Notes: generated by a model from the letters alone, not told the origin. Counted from the stretch's first letter, positions 16,821-26,263 are shown. The stretch: 64,000 nt of DNA from Erysipelotrichaceae bacterium (GCA_017515475.1 JAFWFS010000007.1:62001-126000), one strand, 5' to 3'. Numbers and translations are program-made.

Positions 16821-16981
16821 TCTTCCTCGTTGTTGATGTAGTCTCTTAGCAGAGCGAATCTGCTTTGGGAATTGTCGTCTTTCTCAATGCCTGTAGCCAT
16901 CAGTACGAAAAACCTGGACGAGATCACGGTAAACAGAACCAGGCTTAACAGCGACAGATAATCAGAAAGATTCTTCAGCAT
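16817..16981 (-). CDS. Small membrane protein between uvrC and rmuC
   Basis: A 54-residue frame that opens MLKNLSDYLSLLSLVLF, has one hydrophobic segment at about residues 9-32 and a charged tail ending DYINNEEE. It starts inside the last codons of uvrC (20-nt overlap) and its TGA overlaps the ATG of rmuC in ATGA. This tight nesting suggests it is translated by coupling. A purine-rich AAGAGAAGA lies before the start. I do not recognise a family. Confidence 0.6.
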   Translation of the reverse strand: MLKNLSDYLSLLSLVLFTVISSRFFVLMATGIEKDDNSQSRFALLRDYINNEEE

Positions 16982-18722
16982 TTTCTTCTCTTATTCTATT
17001 ATACAGTTCTTCAGCGGTTTTTGCATTTAGAACCGTTTTTAATTCATCCAGAGAGAGAGTTCTTAATTTGGAGATGGAATGATACTTCTTTAGAAGTTTC
17101 ATGCGTGATTTCGGTCCTAAACCCTTGATATCGTCAAGTACGGAATGATAGACGGCTTTGGAGCGGAGTTTCTTGTGATAGGTAATTGCGAATCTGTGTA
17201 CTTCATCCTGCATGTTGGTGAGAAAGAAGAAAAGATTGGAGTCTTTGTTGATCGGTACTATCTGATAATCGCCGTTCATCAGATAGGACGTATTATGATG
17301 ATCGTCTTTCCCCAAACCGGTCAGAATGATGTCCATGTTCAGGGACTGCAGTATCTCTTTCGCGGCATCGATCTGTATCCTGCCGCCGTCGACGATGATC
17401 AGATCCGGTCTCTCCAGACCTTCTTTCAGTACACGGAAATATCTTCTGTAAAGCATTTCTTTCATGGACTGCAGGTCGTTTGCGCCTTCTTCAAGCTTGT
17501 ACAGTCTATAGTCTTTTTTTGAAGGCTTGAAGTCTTTATATACTACCATGGCTCCGACTGTATTCGTTCCGCCGGTATGGGAGTTGTCGAAAAGCTCGAT
17601 TCTTCCGATTCTTTTGTTGAATATTCGAAGAAATTCTTCCTCCAGACCGGAATAGTAGTTTTCTTTACCGGTAATGACGTTTCTGTTTTGATTCAGAAGC
17701 GCAATGCAGTTTTCTTTTGCCTGTTTCAGAAGCTGATACTTGTATCCCCTGCTGACGCTGCCGCAACTGTAAAGATCCTTGAAATAAGGAAGCAGTTCTT
17801 TCGGTACATAAAGCTTTTTCGGAAGCTGGTTGATCTCGTAGAACTGATAAATGTAGGAGGAGACGAAGTTCTCCGGGTCTCCGACTAGAAAATCGATGAA
17901 TTTATCGGAAGACAAAAGTCTCCCGTTCTTGATGAAAAACCCGGTAATAGATATGTATCCGTCTTCCGTATGATAATTGAAAACATCAAAGGATTCCCTG
18001 TTATTTTTCTGGACGTTCTGTTTCTGATTGGTCTGCCCGATATCCTGGATCAGATCTCTGTAATATGCCGCATTCTCATAATCGAGACGTTCCGTTGCCT
18101 CATTCATCCTTTTCTTTAGATCCTGAACGATCTGACGGCTGTCGCCGTTGAGAAAATCGGTTATCCGGCTTTTCGTCTTCTCATTCTCTTTCGGATCGAC
18201 AGGATACTTGCAATACCCTGGACACTGACCGAGATGATAATACAGACAGACATCTTTCTTTAATGGATCGCATTTTCTGGTAGGATACAGTTTGTTGATC
18301 AGTTCTACCATGTTTCTGGCTGCGCCGACATCCGGGAAAGGACCGTAGATCTTTCCTTTATATCTGGTTTTCTTTTTCAGTCTGACGACGGAAACGTAAG
18401 GTTCATAGCAGTCTTTCAGAAGAATATAAGGGTATGATTTATCGTCCTTGAAGACGATGTTGTATTTCGGATCGTATTCTTTGATCAGATTGTATTCGAG
18501 GATCAGGGCTTCCTTTTCGGATGAAGTGACGATGTATTCAAAGTCGGATATATTGCTTACGAGCTTCGTCGTTTTATAGTCGTGAGCGCCCTTGAAATAG
18601 GAATTGACACGGTTGAAAAGATTGATCGCCTTACCGACATAGATCACCGTTCCTTCTTTGTCTTTATGAAGATAGACGCCTGGCTTTTTAGGAAGCGTCT
18701 TAAGCTTCTCTTTCAGTTCCAT
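16962..18722 (-). CDS. uvrC: UvrABC system protein C
   Basis: A 586-residue excision nuclease subunit that makes both incisions during nucleotide excision repair. The GIY-YIG domain is at the N-terminus (PGVYLHKDKEGTVIYVGKA), followed by the UvrBC helix region (MNEATERLDYENAAYYRDLI), the RNase H-like C-terminal nuclease (ELFDNSHTGGTNTVGAMVVY, IIVDGGRIQI) and helix-hairpin-helix (DDIKGLGPKSRMKLLKK). Length is normal. Its first base overlaps the last base of the mutS2 stop. Confidence 0.95.
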   Translation of the reverse strand: MELKEKLKTLPKKPGVYLHKDKEGTVIYVGKAINLFNRVNSYFKGAHDYKTTKLVSNISDFEYIVTSSEKEALILEYNLIKEYDPKYNIVFKDDKSYPYILLKDCYEPYVSVVRLKKKTRYKGKIYGPFPDVGAARNMVELINKLYPTRKCDPLKKDVCLYYHLGQCPGYCKYPVDPKENEKTKSRITDFLNGDSRQIVQDLKKRMNEATERLDYENAAYYRDLIQDIGQTNQKQNVQKNNRESFDVFNYHTEDGYISITGFFIKNGRLLSSDKFIDFLVGDPENFVSSYIYQFYEINQLPKKLYVPKELLPYFKDLYSCGSVSRGYKYQLLKQAKENCIALLNQNRNVITGKENYYSGLEEEFLRIFNKRIGRIELFDNSHTGGTNTVGAMVVYKDFKPSKKDYRLYKLEEGANDLQSMKEMLYRRYFRVLKEGLERPDLIIVDGGRIQIDAAKEILQSLNMDIILTGLGKDDHHNTSYLMNGDYQIVPINKDSNLFFFLTNMQDEVHRFAITYHKKLRSKAVYHSVLDDIKGLGPKSRMKLLKKYHSISKLRTLSLDELKTVLNAKTAEELYNRIREENAEESF

Positions 18723-20989
18723 TACTTGAACTCCACGATCGTGACTGCGCTTCCGCCATCGTAATAGTCGCCGTCTTTGAATGATTTGATGTAGGACAGC
18801 TTTTTCATTCTGTTTCTTAAAGCCGTACGGAGCTGCCCGGTACCGATGCCGTGTATGACTTTGACAGTACTCATGTGCGCGGCATTTGCCTTATCCAGAT
18901 ATTCTTCCATCATAACAAGACCGTCCTCCACTCTTTCGCCGACCAGGTTGATCTGCGAAGGAACGCGGGAGTATTTCTTTGCGTAGACTCTGGTTTCCTG
19001 TTTCTGAACGATTGGAATCAAAGTCAGATCGGACAGTTTCGTTTTAACGGTAATGCCGCGGATATCAACCGAGGCGTTTTCTTTGTTGATCGAAGTAATT
19101 ACGCCGATCTGTTCGTTATCAGAAATACGGACATGGTCTCCTACTTTCAGTTCCAGAACTTCTTCTTTTTCTTCCGGCGGCAGTACGGCCAGATCCGCTA
19201 TTTCATCAACGACTTCTTTCTGTTTCCTGTCGGAAATGCTTTCAAGCTTTTCCATCGCCTGTTCTTTTACTTCTTCGATATAGGCGTTGAGTTCTTCAAG
19301 ATACTTGTCTTTCAGTTTCTGTTTTTCTTGATCGAATTCGGCGATTTTCGTTTCGTATTCGCGGATCTTAGTTTCCAGCTTTTGATTCTCCTGATTCAAT
19401 CTTTCCTTTTCAAGTTCGTTTTCATCGATCTGTCTGGAAAGCCTGTTTAAAAGCTCATCCTGTCGGCTCTGGCTTTTTTTCAGGTAGTTCTTGGCATTGT
19501 CGATGATCCGGGAATTATCGAAATAGCGGGAAGCGATCTCTATCGCGTTGGATGATCCGATGGAATCTTCCAGATATCTGTAGGTAGGCATCAGCGTACT
19601 CATGTTGAATCCGACAGAAGACAGAAGGATCTCGCTGTCTTCGTAAGAATACTTCTTGATATCATCAAAATGGGTCGTAATGATAAAGACCGATTTCTTT
19701 TCCTTGATCTGATCCAGAATGGCCAATGAAATGGCCTGGGCTTCTTTCGGATCGGTTCCGCTGATCAGTTCATCGATAAGAATCAGCGAGCGTTCATCGG
19801 CATCGTTCAGAATGGAATTGATATTTGTAATGTGAGCTGAAAACGTCGAAAGCGAGTCCTGAATGGACTGATTGTCATCGATGTCGATGTAGACGTTCTT
19901 ATAGAACGGAACTTTCGCTTCGGATGCGATGATCGGAATTCCCAGGTATGTCATGATGACGGATAGGCCGATCGCCTTTAAAGAAACGGTCTTTCCGCCG
20001 GTATTGGATCCGGAAATGACGATACCCTGATAAGGAGGATACAGACGGTAGCTGTTTGATACGACTTTATTCTCATCAATCAAAGGATGACAAAGATCCT
20101 TGAATTCGAAGTATCTTTCACCTTCGACCGAAGCGACAATGGCCTTTCTTTTAAAACCGAAGTCGGCTTTTGCGAATATGACGCAAAGAAGCATCAGTGA
20201 TTCGAAGTTATGAATGTACATGTCGGAGACGGAGGAAATAAGATACGAGAGTTCGATTAGAATTCGCTCGATTTCGTCATCCCTGTCCTGCATCAGCTGG
20301 ATCTTCTTGTTGTTAAGATCGATAAAAGAAGCGGGTTCGACATAGAAAGCCAGTCCACTTGCGCTGCTGCCGTAGGTGTATCCCTGAAACCTGTTCTTAT
20401 CGGTATTCTTGATCAGGAAGGTAATCCTGTCGTTGCGAAGATAAATGGAACTTTCCTGTAGACAGTCGCCATGCTTGTCGATAAAGCTGTAAGCCTTGTT
20501 GTAGAGGTCTTTTTCGCACTGTTCCAGCTGCATTCTGATCTGTTTCAGCCGATCGGAAGCATCGTCCTTGACTTCTCCGGAAGAATCGATGCAGTCTTCG
20601 ATCTTGTCGAAGACATGGTCGTTTGTTGAAATAGAATCGGGATAATCGCAGATGGAAAGCTCATGATTGAACTTTGTGAACAGTTTTGCGATACGCTTGC
20701 AATGATGATGAAAAACCAGCGTTTTCTTCAGTTCCTGTCCCGTCAGCATGATATTCTTGTCGGCTTTTTCCAGCAGATGGGAAACATTCTCGATGCCGTC
20801 GAAGCTGATCAGAAATCCTTCATTCAGCAGTTTCAAGGCTTCCGCAGTTTCACTGGTATTCTTTCTGATCTGCAGCGGATTAAAAGAGACCTCTTCATTG
20901 AGAATGAGGTCTTTCGCTTCCTTGATTGCTGCACTTGCGGCGATCTGCTGATGAATGACATCCAGATCCAGATTGGAATAATCGTTCAT
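18722..20989 (-). CDS. mutS2: Endonuclease MutS2
   Basis: A 755-residue MutS-family ATPase with Walker A (ISGSNTGGKTVSLKA), Walker B (LILIDELISGTDPKEA), a long coiled coil (residues about 505-605) and a C-terminal Smr domain (VKVIHGIGTGQLRTALRNR). MutS2 lacks the mismatch-binding domain; in Bacillus it suppresses recombination and also acts on collided ribosomes through its Smr domain. ATG 20989 is chosen because it overlaps the cvpA stop (TAATG); an in-frame ATG at 21007 lies further inside cvpA. Confidence 0.94.
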   Translation of the reverse strand: MNDYSNLDLDVIHQQIAASAAIKEAKDLILNEEVSFNPLQIRKNTSETAEALKLLNEGFLISFDGIENVSHLLEKADKNIMLTGQELKKTLVFHHHCKRIAKLFTKFNHELSICDYPDSISTNDHVFDKIEDCIDSSGEVKDDASDRLKQIRMQLEQCEKDLYNKAYSFIDKHGDCLQESSIYLRNDRITFLIKNTDKNRFQGYTYGSSASGLAFYVEPASFIDLNNKKIQLMQDRDDEIERILIELSYLISSVSDMYIHNFESLMLLCVIFAKADFGFKRKAIVASVEGERYFEFKDLCHPLIDENKVVSNSYRLYPPYQGIVISGSNTGGKTVSLKAIGLSVIMTYLGIPIIASEAKVPFYKNVYIDIDDNQSIQDSLSTFSAHITNINSILNDADERSLILIDELISGTDPKEAQAISLAILDQIKEKKSVFIITTHFDDIKKYSYEDSEILLSSVGFNMSTLMPTYRYLEDSIGSSNAIEIASRYFDNSRIIDNAKNYLKKSQSRQDELLNRLSRQIDENELEKERLNQENQKLETKIREYETKIAEFDQEKQKLKDKYLEELNAYIEEVKEQAMEKLESISDRKQKEVVDEIADLAVLPPEEKEEVLELKVGDHVRISDNEQIGVITSINKENASVDIRGITVKTKLSDLTLIPIVQKQETRVYAKKYSRVPSQINLVGERVEDGLVMMEEYLDKANAAHMSTVKVIHGIGTGQLRTALRNRMKKLSYIKSFKDGDYYDGGSAVTIVEFK

Positions 20990-21612
20990 TAGAACGACTC
21001 CAGCCATTTCTGGAATTCTTCACGGTAGCTTTCAATATCAAATCCGGCCGGTTTATCGGTTAAACTGGAGCTGTTGATCTTTTCCGATACGAAAGTCAAA
21101 GCTGAGCGGGAAAAGCCGCTGATGTACTTCAAGACGGAGTGTTCGATGGCATCCTTGCCGTTTTTGAACAGCGGCAGTCCCAGAAGCATCGTTATCGCCA
21201 AAGATACGATCGTCGCATTGAAGATTCCGGTAAGACATCCTAAAGTCTGGTTGAATCCGCCCAGTACAGGGATCTTGTTGATGGATTTCAGCAGAATGGA
21301 TATGAAGATGTACAGAACCTTCAGTACGAGGAATATGATCAGAAAATAGGCGATGATGTTGACGGTCTGATTGAGATCCATCAGTTTATTCATCATCATT
21401 GTTTCGTTACTCAATTTGTTCAGATCGATCAGCGGAAATACTTTCGCAAAGACCGGAGATGCGAACCAGGCGGCTATCAGAGCCAGTATCGTATAAACCA
21501 TATTGACGAGTTCATATAAAAAGCCTTTATGATAGCCGATGATGATAAAAGCAAGATAGATCGCAGCAATCAGAATAGAAATGTAGATAAAATAGTTCTC
21601 AGGTATTGTCAT
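20989..21612 (-). CDS. CvpA family membrane protein
   Basis: A 207-residue protein with four hydrophobic helices within the first 150 residues and the typical LGGFNQTLGCLTGIFNATI region. CvpA proteins are linked to envelope homeostasis and colicin V production in E. coli; the exact role is unknown. In Firmicutes the gene usually precedes mutS2, as here, and starts the operon to rmuC. The ATG at 21612 has no Shine-Dalgarno and a -10 box lies 6 nt upstream. Confidence 0.85.
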   Translation of the reverse strand: MTIPENYFIYISILIAAIYLAFIIIGYHKGFLYELVNMVYTILALIAAWFASPVFAKVFPLIDLNKLSNETMMMNKLMDLNQTVNIIAYFLIIFLVLKVLYIFISILLKSINKIPVLGGFNQTLGCLTGIFNATIVSLAITMLLGLPLFKNGKDAIEHSVLKYISGFSRSALTFVSEKINSSSLTDKPAGFDIESYREEFQKWLESF

Positions 21613-21618
21613 AAATAA

Positions 21619-21648
21619 ATTCTATCGCATTTATCAATATATCGCCAA
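21619..21648 (-). promoter_or_regulatory. Promoter of the cvpA operon, leaderless candidate
   Basis: TTGGCG (21643-21648), 18-nt spacer, TAGAAT (21619-21624), then TTATTT and ATG on the minus strand. The predicted start site coincides with the start codon. Confidence 0.5.
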
Positions 21649-21660
21649 CTTTGTTATACT
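21631..21660 (+). promoter_or_regulatory. Promoter of rnhC, leaderless candidate
   Basis: TTATCA (21631-21636) and an extended -10 TGTTATACT (21652-21660), then TATTGT and ATG. It overlaps the divergent cvpA promoter; both predicted transcripts start at their start codons. Confidence 0.55.
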
Positions 21661-21666
21661 TATTGT

Positions 21667-22515
21667 ATGAGTAATTTTTCTTTTCGTCTGGATGAAGACA
21701 AAATCGCCAAAATCAAGGAAACATTCAAGGAATACATCCGACCGAACAGCAACGAATATGTGGATACATTTATCCAGAAAGACGATCTGACGATCACCAT
21801 ATACAGGACCAGAAAAGTCGTATTTCAGGGAAATGACGCCTTTTTTTATGCGTCAGCATATCTTGATCCGGTAAAGAAGAGACAGGCTGGTTCCGATGAA
21901 GTTGGAACGGGAGACGCTTTCGGGCCGATCGTTGTCTGTGCGGCCATTGTTGAAGAGGAAGACTACCCTTACATCGAAGAAAATCACATTACCGATTCCA
22001 AACAGCTGACCGACGTCTATATCCGCAAAATCGGCAAGGAACTCATGGAGAAGTTTAAGCACTCCCTGCTGATTCTGGACAACGAGAAGTACAATCAGGT
22101 CCATCTAAACAACAACCTGAATGCCATCAAGGCCAAGATGCACAACAAGGCCTATCTGAACATGTTGAAGAAAGGCTACGATATTCCTGCTGCCGCATAT
22201 GTAGATCAGTTCTGCGGAGTCGATGACTATTTCCATTATCTGTTTGATGAACCGGAAATCTACCATGACCTGATATTTGAAACAAAGGCAGAAGAGAAAT
22301 ACCCTGCCGTAGCGATCGGATCGATCATAAGCCGTTATGCTTTCCTGCTGCAGATGGATCAGATGGAGAAAAGATTTAACATGGTTTTCCCGAAAGGATC
22401 ATCCGATACGGAGCAGATAGCAAAAACGGCAGAGAAGTTTGTGAACAGATACGGGAAAGACAGACTGGCACAGGTAGCGAAACTGCATTTTAAGAATTTC
22501 GACAGTTTCCGGTGA
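21667..22515 (+). CDS. rnhC: Ribonuclease HIII
   Basis: A 282-residue nuclease that removes RNA from RNA-DNA hybrids. The N-terminal TBP-like substrate-binding domain (residues 1-75) is followed by the catalytic core with GSDEVGTGDAFGPIVV, DSKQLTD and the late AAYVDQFCG and SIISRYAFL motifs. The length and the N-terminal domain distinguish it from RNase HII. No ribosome site precedes the ATG. It stands divergently from cvpA, as in many Firmicutes. Confidence 0.93.
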   Translation: MSNFSFRLDEDKIAKIKETFKEYIRPNSNEYVDTFIQKDDLTITIYRTRKVVFQGNDAFFYASAYLDPVKKRQAGSDEVGTGDAFGPIVVCAAIVEEEDYPYIEENHITDSKQLTDVYIRKIGKELMEKFKHSLLILDNEKYNQVHLNNNLNAIKAKMHNKAYLNMLKKGYDIPAAAYVDQFCGVDDYFHYLFDEPEIYHDLIFETKAEEKYPAVAIGSIISRYAFLLQMDQMEKRFNMVFPKGSSDTEQIAKTAEKFVNRYGKDRLAQVAKLHFKNFDSFR

Positions 22516-22518
22516 TAG

Positions 22519-22524
22519 TATAAT
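22519..22524 (+). promoter_or_regulatory. -10 box ahead of proS
   Basis: TATAAT directly after the rnhC stop, leaving a short leader with GAGGAA before the proS ATG; -35 is poor. Confidence 0.35.
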
Positions 22525-22548
22525 GATGAAGATGAAAGAGGAACGGTT

Positions 22549-24225
22549 ATGAAACTGAAAGACGCTTATTTCTATACGTTAAGAGAGGATGCACGCGACG
22601 AGGATTCCGCAAGCGGAAATCTGCTGGTGAAAGCCGGTTACATCAAAAAGACCTCCGCAGGTGTCTACATGATGCTCCCGCTGGGCTTAAGAGTTCAGAA
22701 TAAGATTGAGGATATCATCCGTAAGCATATGAACGCTACAGGAGCGCAGGAAGTCAAGATGCCTGCCTTGATTGCGGCTGAATACTACGAAGAATCCGGA
22801 AGAATGAAGGGTTTCGGTCCTTCCATTTTCAAATTGAAGGACAGAAACGACAAGGACATGGTTCTAGGCCCTACCCACGAAGAACTGTTTGCCTATGCGG
22901 CTAAATCCATGATCCGTTCCTACAAGAACATGCCTTTTAATCTCTATCAGTTTCAGACTAAATACAGAGATGAACCGAGGGCCCGTTTTGGTCTGGTAAG
23001 AGTCAAGGAATTTGTTATGAAAGACGCCTACTCTTTCGATAAGGATGAAGCCGGACTGGACGTTTCATATCAGAAAATGTTCGATGCCTATAAGAAATCG
23101 TTTGATGAGATCGGGATAGACTACAGGATCGTAAGAGCCGATACCGGTGTCATGGGCGGACTTCTTTCCGAAGAATTTCAGGCCATCGCTCCGCTGGGAG
23201 AAGATACGCTCGTTTACTGCGACAGCTGTTCCTATTCTTCCAATCTGGAAGTCGGAAAAGTTCTTCCTGCGTATGAAAATGGCAATGTTGAAATGAAAGA
23301 CATTGAGGAAGTCGCCACACCGAACTGCAGGACAATCGAAGAAGTAGCGAAATATCTTAAGCTTGATATCAGGAATACAGTCAAAGCCATGATCATGAAC
23401 GTAGATGGAGAACCTGTCGTATTCTTCATCAAGGGCGACAGAGAACTGAACGAAAGCAAGGTCCTGAAACTGCTGGGTGCTACCGAAATCGGTTTTGCCG
23501 ATGACGAACTGATCTCCAGGACAAATGCCGTACCTGGATTCTGCGGTCCGCTGGGACTTCACTGCAGGACGGTTGTCGATGACGAGGTCCTGCATATGAA
23601 AAACTTCTGCTGCGGCGCAAACAAGGAAGGCTATCATTGCATCAACGCCAATCTGAAAGACATCAGCTATGACCTGTCCGGGGATATCGTTAATGCCAAA
23701 GAAGGAGATCTCTGTCCTATCTGCGGTCAGCCTCTGAAATTTACGAAAGGCATCGAAGTCGGAAATACCTTTAAACTCGGCACAAAGTATTCCAAGGCCA
23801 TGGATCTGCAGTATGCGGACGAACAGAATCAGCTTCAGGATGTCTGGATGGGTTCCTACGGCATCGGCTTAGGCAGAACGATGGCTGCGGTAGTGGAACA
23901 GAATCACGATGAAAAAGGCATCATCTGGCCGGAAAACATTGCACCGTACAAGGCGATTATCCTGATTATGATCACAAAAGATGAAGAACAGTGCCGTATT
24001 GCGAACGAAATGTACGATAAGTTCAATGAACTTGGTATCGAATGCATACTGGATGACCGCGATGAAAGACCGGGAGTAAAGTTCAACGATGCTGAACTGA
24101 TCGGCATTCCTTACCGTATTACCGTCGGCAAGAAAGCCGCGGAAGGAATCTTTGAATTCAAGAGTAGAAAAGATCCTGAAGTTCAGGAAATGACGCTGGA
24201 TCAGATCATCGAAAAACTGAAATAA
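22549..24225 (+). CDS. proS: Proline--tRNA ligase, bacterial type
   Basis: A 558-residue class II synthetase. Motif 1 lies around GAQEVKMPAL, motif 2 in QTKYRDEPRARFGL, motif 3 in GSYGIGLGRTMAAVVEQ. Between motifs 2 and 3 lies the YbaK-like editing insertion (about residues 235-385, with VKAMIMNVDGEPVVFFIKGD), so this is the full bacterial form that clears Ala-tRNA-Pro. The C-terminal anticodon-binding domain follows (LDDRDERPGVKFNDAELIG). Unlike the other synthetase units here, no T-box precedes it; only 33 nt separate it from rnhC. Confidence 0.95.
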   Translation: MKLKDAYFYTLREDARDEDSASGNLLVKAGYIKKTSAGVYMMLPLGLRVQNKIEDIIRKHMNATGAQEVKMPALIAAEYYEESGRMKGFGPSIFKLKDRNDKDMVLGPTHEELFAYAAKSMIRSYKNMPFNLYQFQTKYRDEPRARFGLVRVKEFVMKDAYSFDKDEAGLDVSYQKMFDAYKKSFDEIGIDYRIVRADTGVMGGLLSEEFQAIAPLGEDTLVYCDSCSYSSNLEVGKVLPAYENGNVEMKDIEEVATPNCRTIEEVAKYLKLDIRNTVKAMIMNVDGEPVVFFIKGDRELNESKVLKLLGATEIGFADDELISRTNAVPGFCGPLGLHCRTVVDDEVLHMKNFCCGANKEGYHCINANLKDISYDLSGDIVNAKEGDLCPICGQPLKFTKGIEVGNTFKLGTKYSKAMDLQYADEQNQLQDVWMGSYGIGLGRTMAAVVEQNHDEKGIIWPENIAPYKAIILIMITKDEEQCRIANEMYDKFNELGIECILDDRDERPGVKFNDAELIGIPYRITVGKKAAEGIFEFKSRKDPEVQEMTLDQIIEKLK

Positions 24226-24227
24226 TG

Positions 24228-24256
24228 AAAAGGTATAGCTTTGCGCTATACCTTTT
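24228..24256. terminator. Bidirectional terminator between proS and thrS
   Basis: AAAAGGTATAGC pairs with GCTATACCTTTT; T-runs follow on both strands for the convergent genes. Confidence 0.88.
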
Positions 24257-24262
24257 CTGTGA

Positions 24263-26014
24263 CTATTTTCTGTTTACGATATCGTCGTGAATCTTTTCGG
24301 CGAAATCGGTGAGTTTCATGGACTGCGATCCTTCTATGCCGTATCTTCTGACATTTACGGATTCGTTTTCCATTTCACTGTCACCAACGACCAGCTGATA
24401 AGGAACCTTGCTTAACTGGGCTTCCCTTATCTTGTAGCCAAGTTTCTCGTTTCTGGCGTCTACATAGGCTCTGACGCCCTTTTCTTTCAGCAGATCGCAT
24501 ACCTTATAGGCATAATCGGTATGCTTCTCGAAATGTACAGGTATCATCGCGACCTGTTTTGGAGAAAGCCAGAGCGGGAAAGCTCCTTTTGTCTCTTCAA
24601 TCAGATAGGCGGTAAATCTGTCGAATGTACCGAAGATCGCTCTATGGATGACAACCGGAGTCTGCTTTTCCCCGTTGGAATCGATATAGTTCAATTCGAA
24701 TCTTCTTGGAAGCAGGAAGTCCAGCTGACAGGTTGAAAGAGTGATTTCCGGACCGACGGCCGGTTTTACTTCAACGTCGAGTTTTGGACCATAGAAAGCG
24801 GCTTCGCCGATCGCTTCAAAATACTTGACACCTAAACTGTTCAGAACTTCTCTTAATCTGCTCTCTGCTTCATTCCACATGTCGTCATCATCGAAGTATT
24901 TCTCTTTGTCTTGTGGATCTCTTAATGACAGACGGAATTTATAGTTCGTGATACCGAAATCACGATATACATCAAGGATCAGAGTCACTACACGTTTGAA
25001 TTCATCGGCGATCTGTTCCGGAGTAACGAACAGATGGGCATCGTTCTGGCACATGCATCTGACTCTTTCCAGTCCTTTTACAGCTCCGCTGGCTTCATAA
25101 CGGAAGTCTGTAGCGAATTCACCGATCCTGACCGGAAGATCGCGGTAGGAATGCAGCTTGTTCTTGTAGATCAGCATGTGATGCGGACAGTTCATCGGTC
25201 GTAATACGAATTTTTCGTTATCTACTTCCATCATCGGGAACATGTTTTCTTTATAGTGATCCCAGTGTCCGGAAGTCTTGTACAGATCTACAGTACCGAC
25301 GCATGGTGTATAGACGTGTTCATAGCCGAGTTTCTGTTCCTTTTCATAGATGTAGTTTTCCAGCTGTTTCCTGATGATAGCTCCGTTTGGCAGCCACATC
25401 GGCATACCTGAACCTACCAGAACATGGCTCATGAACAGTTCCTGTTCCTTGCCGATCTTTCTGTGGTCGCGCTGTTTTGCATCTTCCAGTTCGGCCAGGT
25501 GCGCTTTCAGATCTTCTTCGTTGTAGAAGGCGATACCGTAGATTCTCTGCAGCATTTTGTTCTTGGCATCGTTTTTCCAGTAGGCGCCGGAATACTTGAT
25601 CAGCTTGAAATACTTGATATCTTTGACGGATTCTACATGAGGGCCTCTGCAAAGATCCGTAAAATCTCCCTGTGTATAACAGGAAATGACCGTAGAATCA
25701 TCCATGTTGTTGATCAGATCGATCTTGTATTCGTCGTCCTTGAACATCTCCAGAGCTTCTTCTCTGCTAAGTTCATGACGGACGATTCTCTTTCCGTCCT
25801 TGACGATTTTCTTCATTTCCTTTTCGATCTTTTCGATGTCTTCATCCTTGATCGCATCTTCTCCCAGATCGATGTCATAGTAGAAGCCTTCTTCAATGAC
25901 AGGACCTACCCAGAACTTGGCGTGAGGGAAGAGATGTTTCACAGCCTGAGCCATCAGATGGGCACAGGAATGGTTCAGAATACTTAACTCTTCGTTTTCC
26001 TTGATGTTGATCAT
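24263..26014 (-). CDS. thrS: Threonine--tRNA ligase lacking the N-terminal TGS domain
   Basis: A 583-residue class II synthetase, about 60 residues shorter than usual. The protein begins directly with the editing domain (LNHSCAHLMAQAVKHLFPHA, the HxxxH motif, and later LCRGPHV), so the TGS domain is missing rather than mis-started: upstream there is only the T-box leader and a good AGGGAGG. The catalytic core is intact: MNCPHHMLIY with zinc-binding Cys, CQNDAHLF, and motif 3 HRAIFGTFDRFTAYLIEE. The C-terminal anticodon domain ends with YQLVVGDSEME. Confidence 0.95.
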   Translation of the reverse strand: MINIKENEELSILNHSCAHLMAQAVKHLFPHAKFWVGPVIEEGFYYDIDLGEDAIKDEDIEKIEKEMKKIVKDGKRIVRHELSREEALEMFKDDEYKIDLINNMDDSTVISCYTQGDFTDLCRGPHVESVKDIKYFKLIKYSGAYWKNDAKNKMLQRIYGIAFYNEEDLKAHLAELEDAKQRDHRKIGKEQELFMSHVLVGSGMPMWLPNGAIIRKQLENYIYEKEQKLGYEHVYTPCVGTVDLYKTSGHWDHYKENMFPMMEVDNEKFVLRPMNCPHHMLIYKNKLHSYRDLPVRIGEFATDFRYEASGAVKGLERVRCMCQNDAHLFVTPEQIADEFKRVVTLILDVYRDFGITNYKFRLSLRDPQDKEKYFDDDDMWNEAESRLREVLNSLGVKYFEAIGEAAFYGPKLDVEVKPAVGPEITLSTCQLDFLLPRRFELNYIDSNGEKQTPVVIHRAIFGTFDRFTAYLIEETKGAFPLWLSPKQVAMIPVHFEKHTDYAYKVCDLLKEKGVRAYVDARNEKLGYKIREAQLSKVPYQLVVGDSEMENESVNVRRYGIEGSQSMKLTDFAEKIHDDIVNRK

Positions 26015-26026
26015 AATAATCCTCCC

Positions 26027-26224
26027 TATAAAAAAGGTGGCACTAAGGTCGCAATGAAGCGAGGTACCACCCTATTTTCTTACTTGAACTCTTAACGCGA
26101 GTAACGTCTTCCGATTAAGGAGAAACTCCTAAGTAGTAACCGTATGGGATCGTTAACTGTTTGCACCGACCACAGTCTCTCTTTAAACAACAGCCATACG
26201 ATCGTGTCTTATTCGCTGTTTCTA
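26027..26224 (-). promoter_or_regulatory. T-box leader of thrS (threonine)
   Basis: T-box core GGGTGGTACCTCGC on the minus strand, followed by terminator pairing GGTGG with CCACC and a T-run. In stem I, GGTTACTACTT gives ACT (26135-26137) followed by A as the likely threonine specifier. Confidence 0.9.
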
Positions 26225-26230
26225 TCAACT

Positions 26231-26259
26231 ACTATAGTTTTTTCGTTATGTTTTGTCAA
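26231..26259 (-). promoter_or_regulatory. SigA-type promoter of thrS
   Basis: TTGACA (26254-26259), 17-nt spacer, TATAGT (26231-26236) on the minus strand. It begins just past the stop of the upstream hydrolase gene and starts the T-box transcript. This is the closest match to consensus in the window. Confidence 0.8.
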
Positions 26260-26263
26260 TAAA

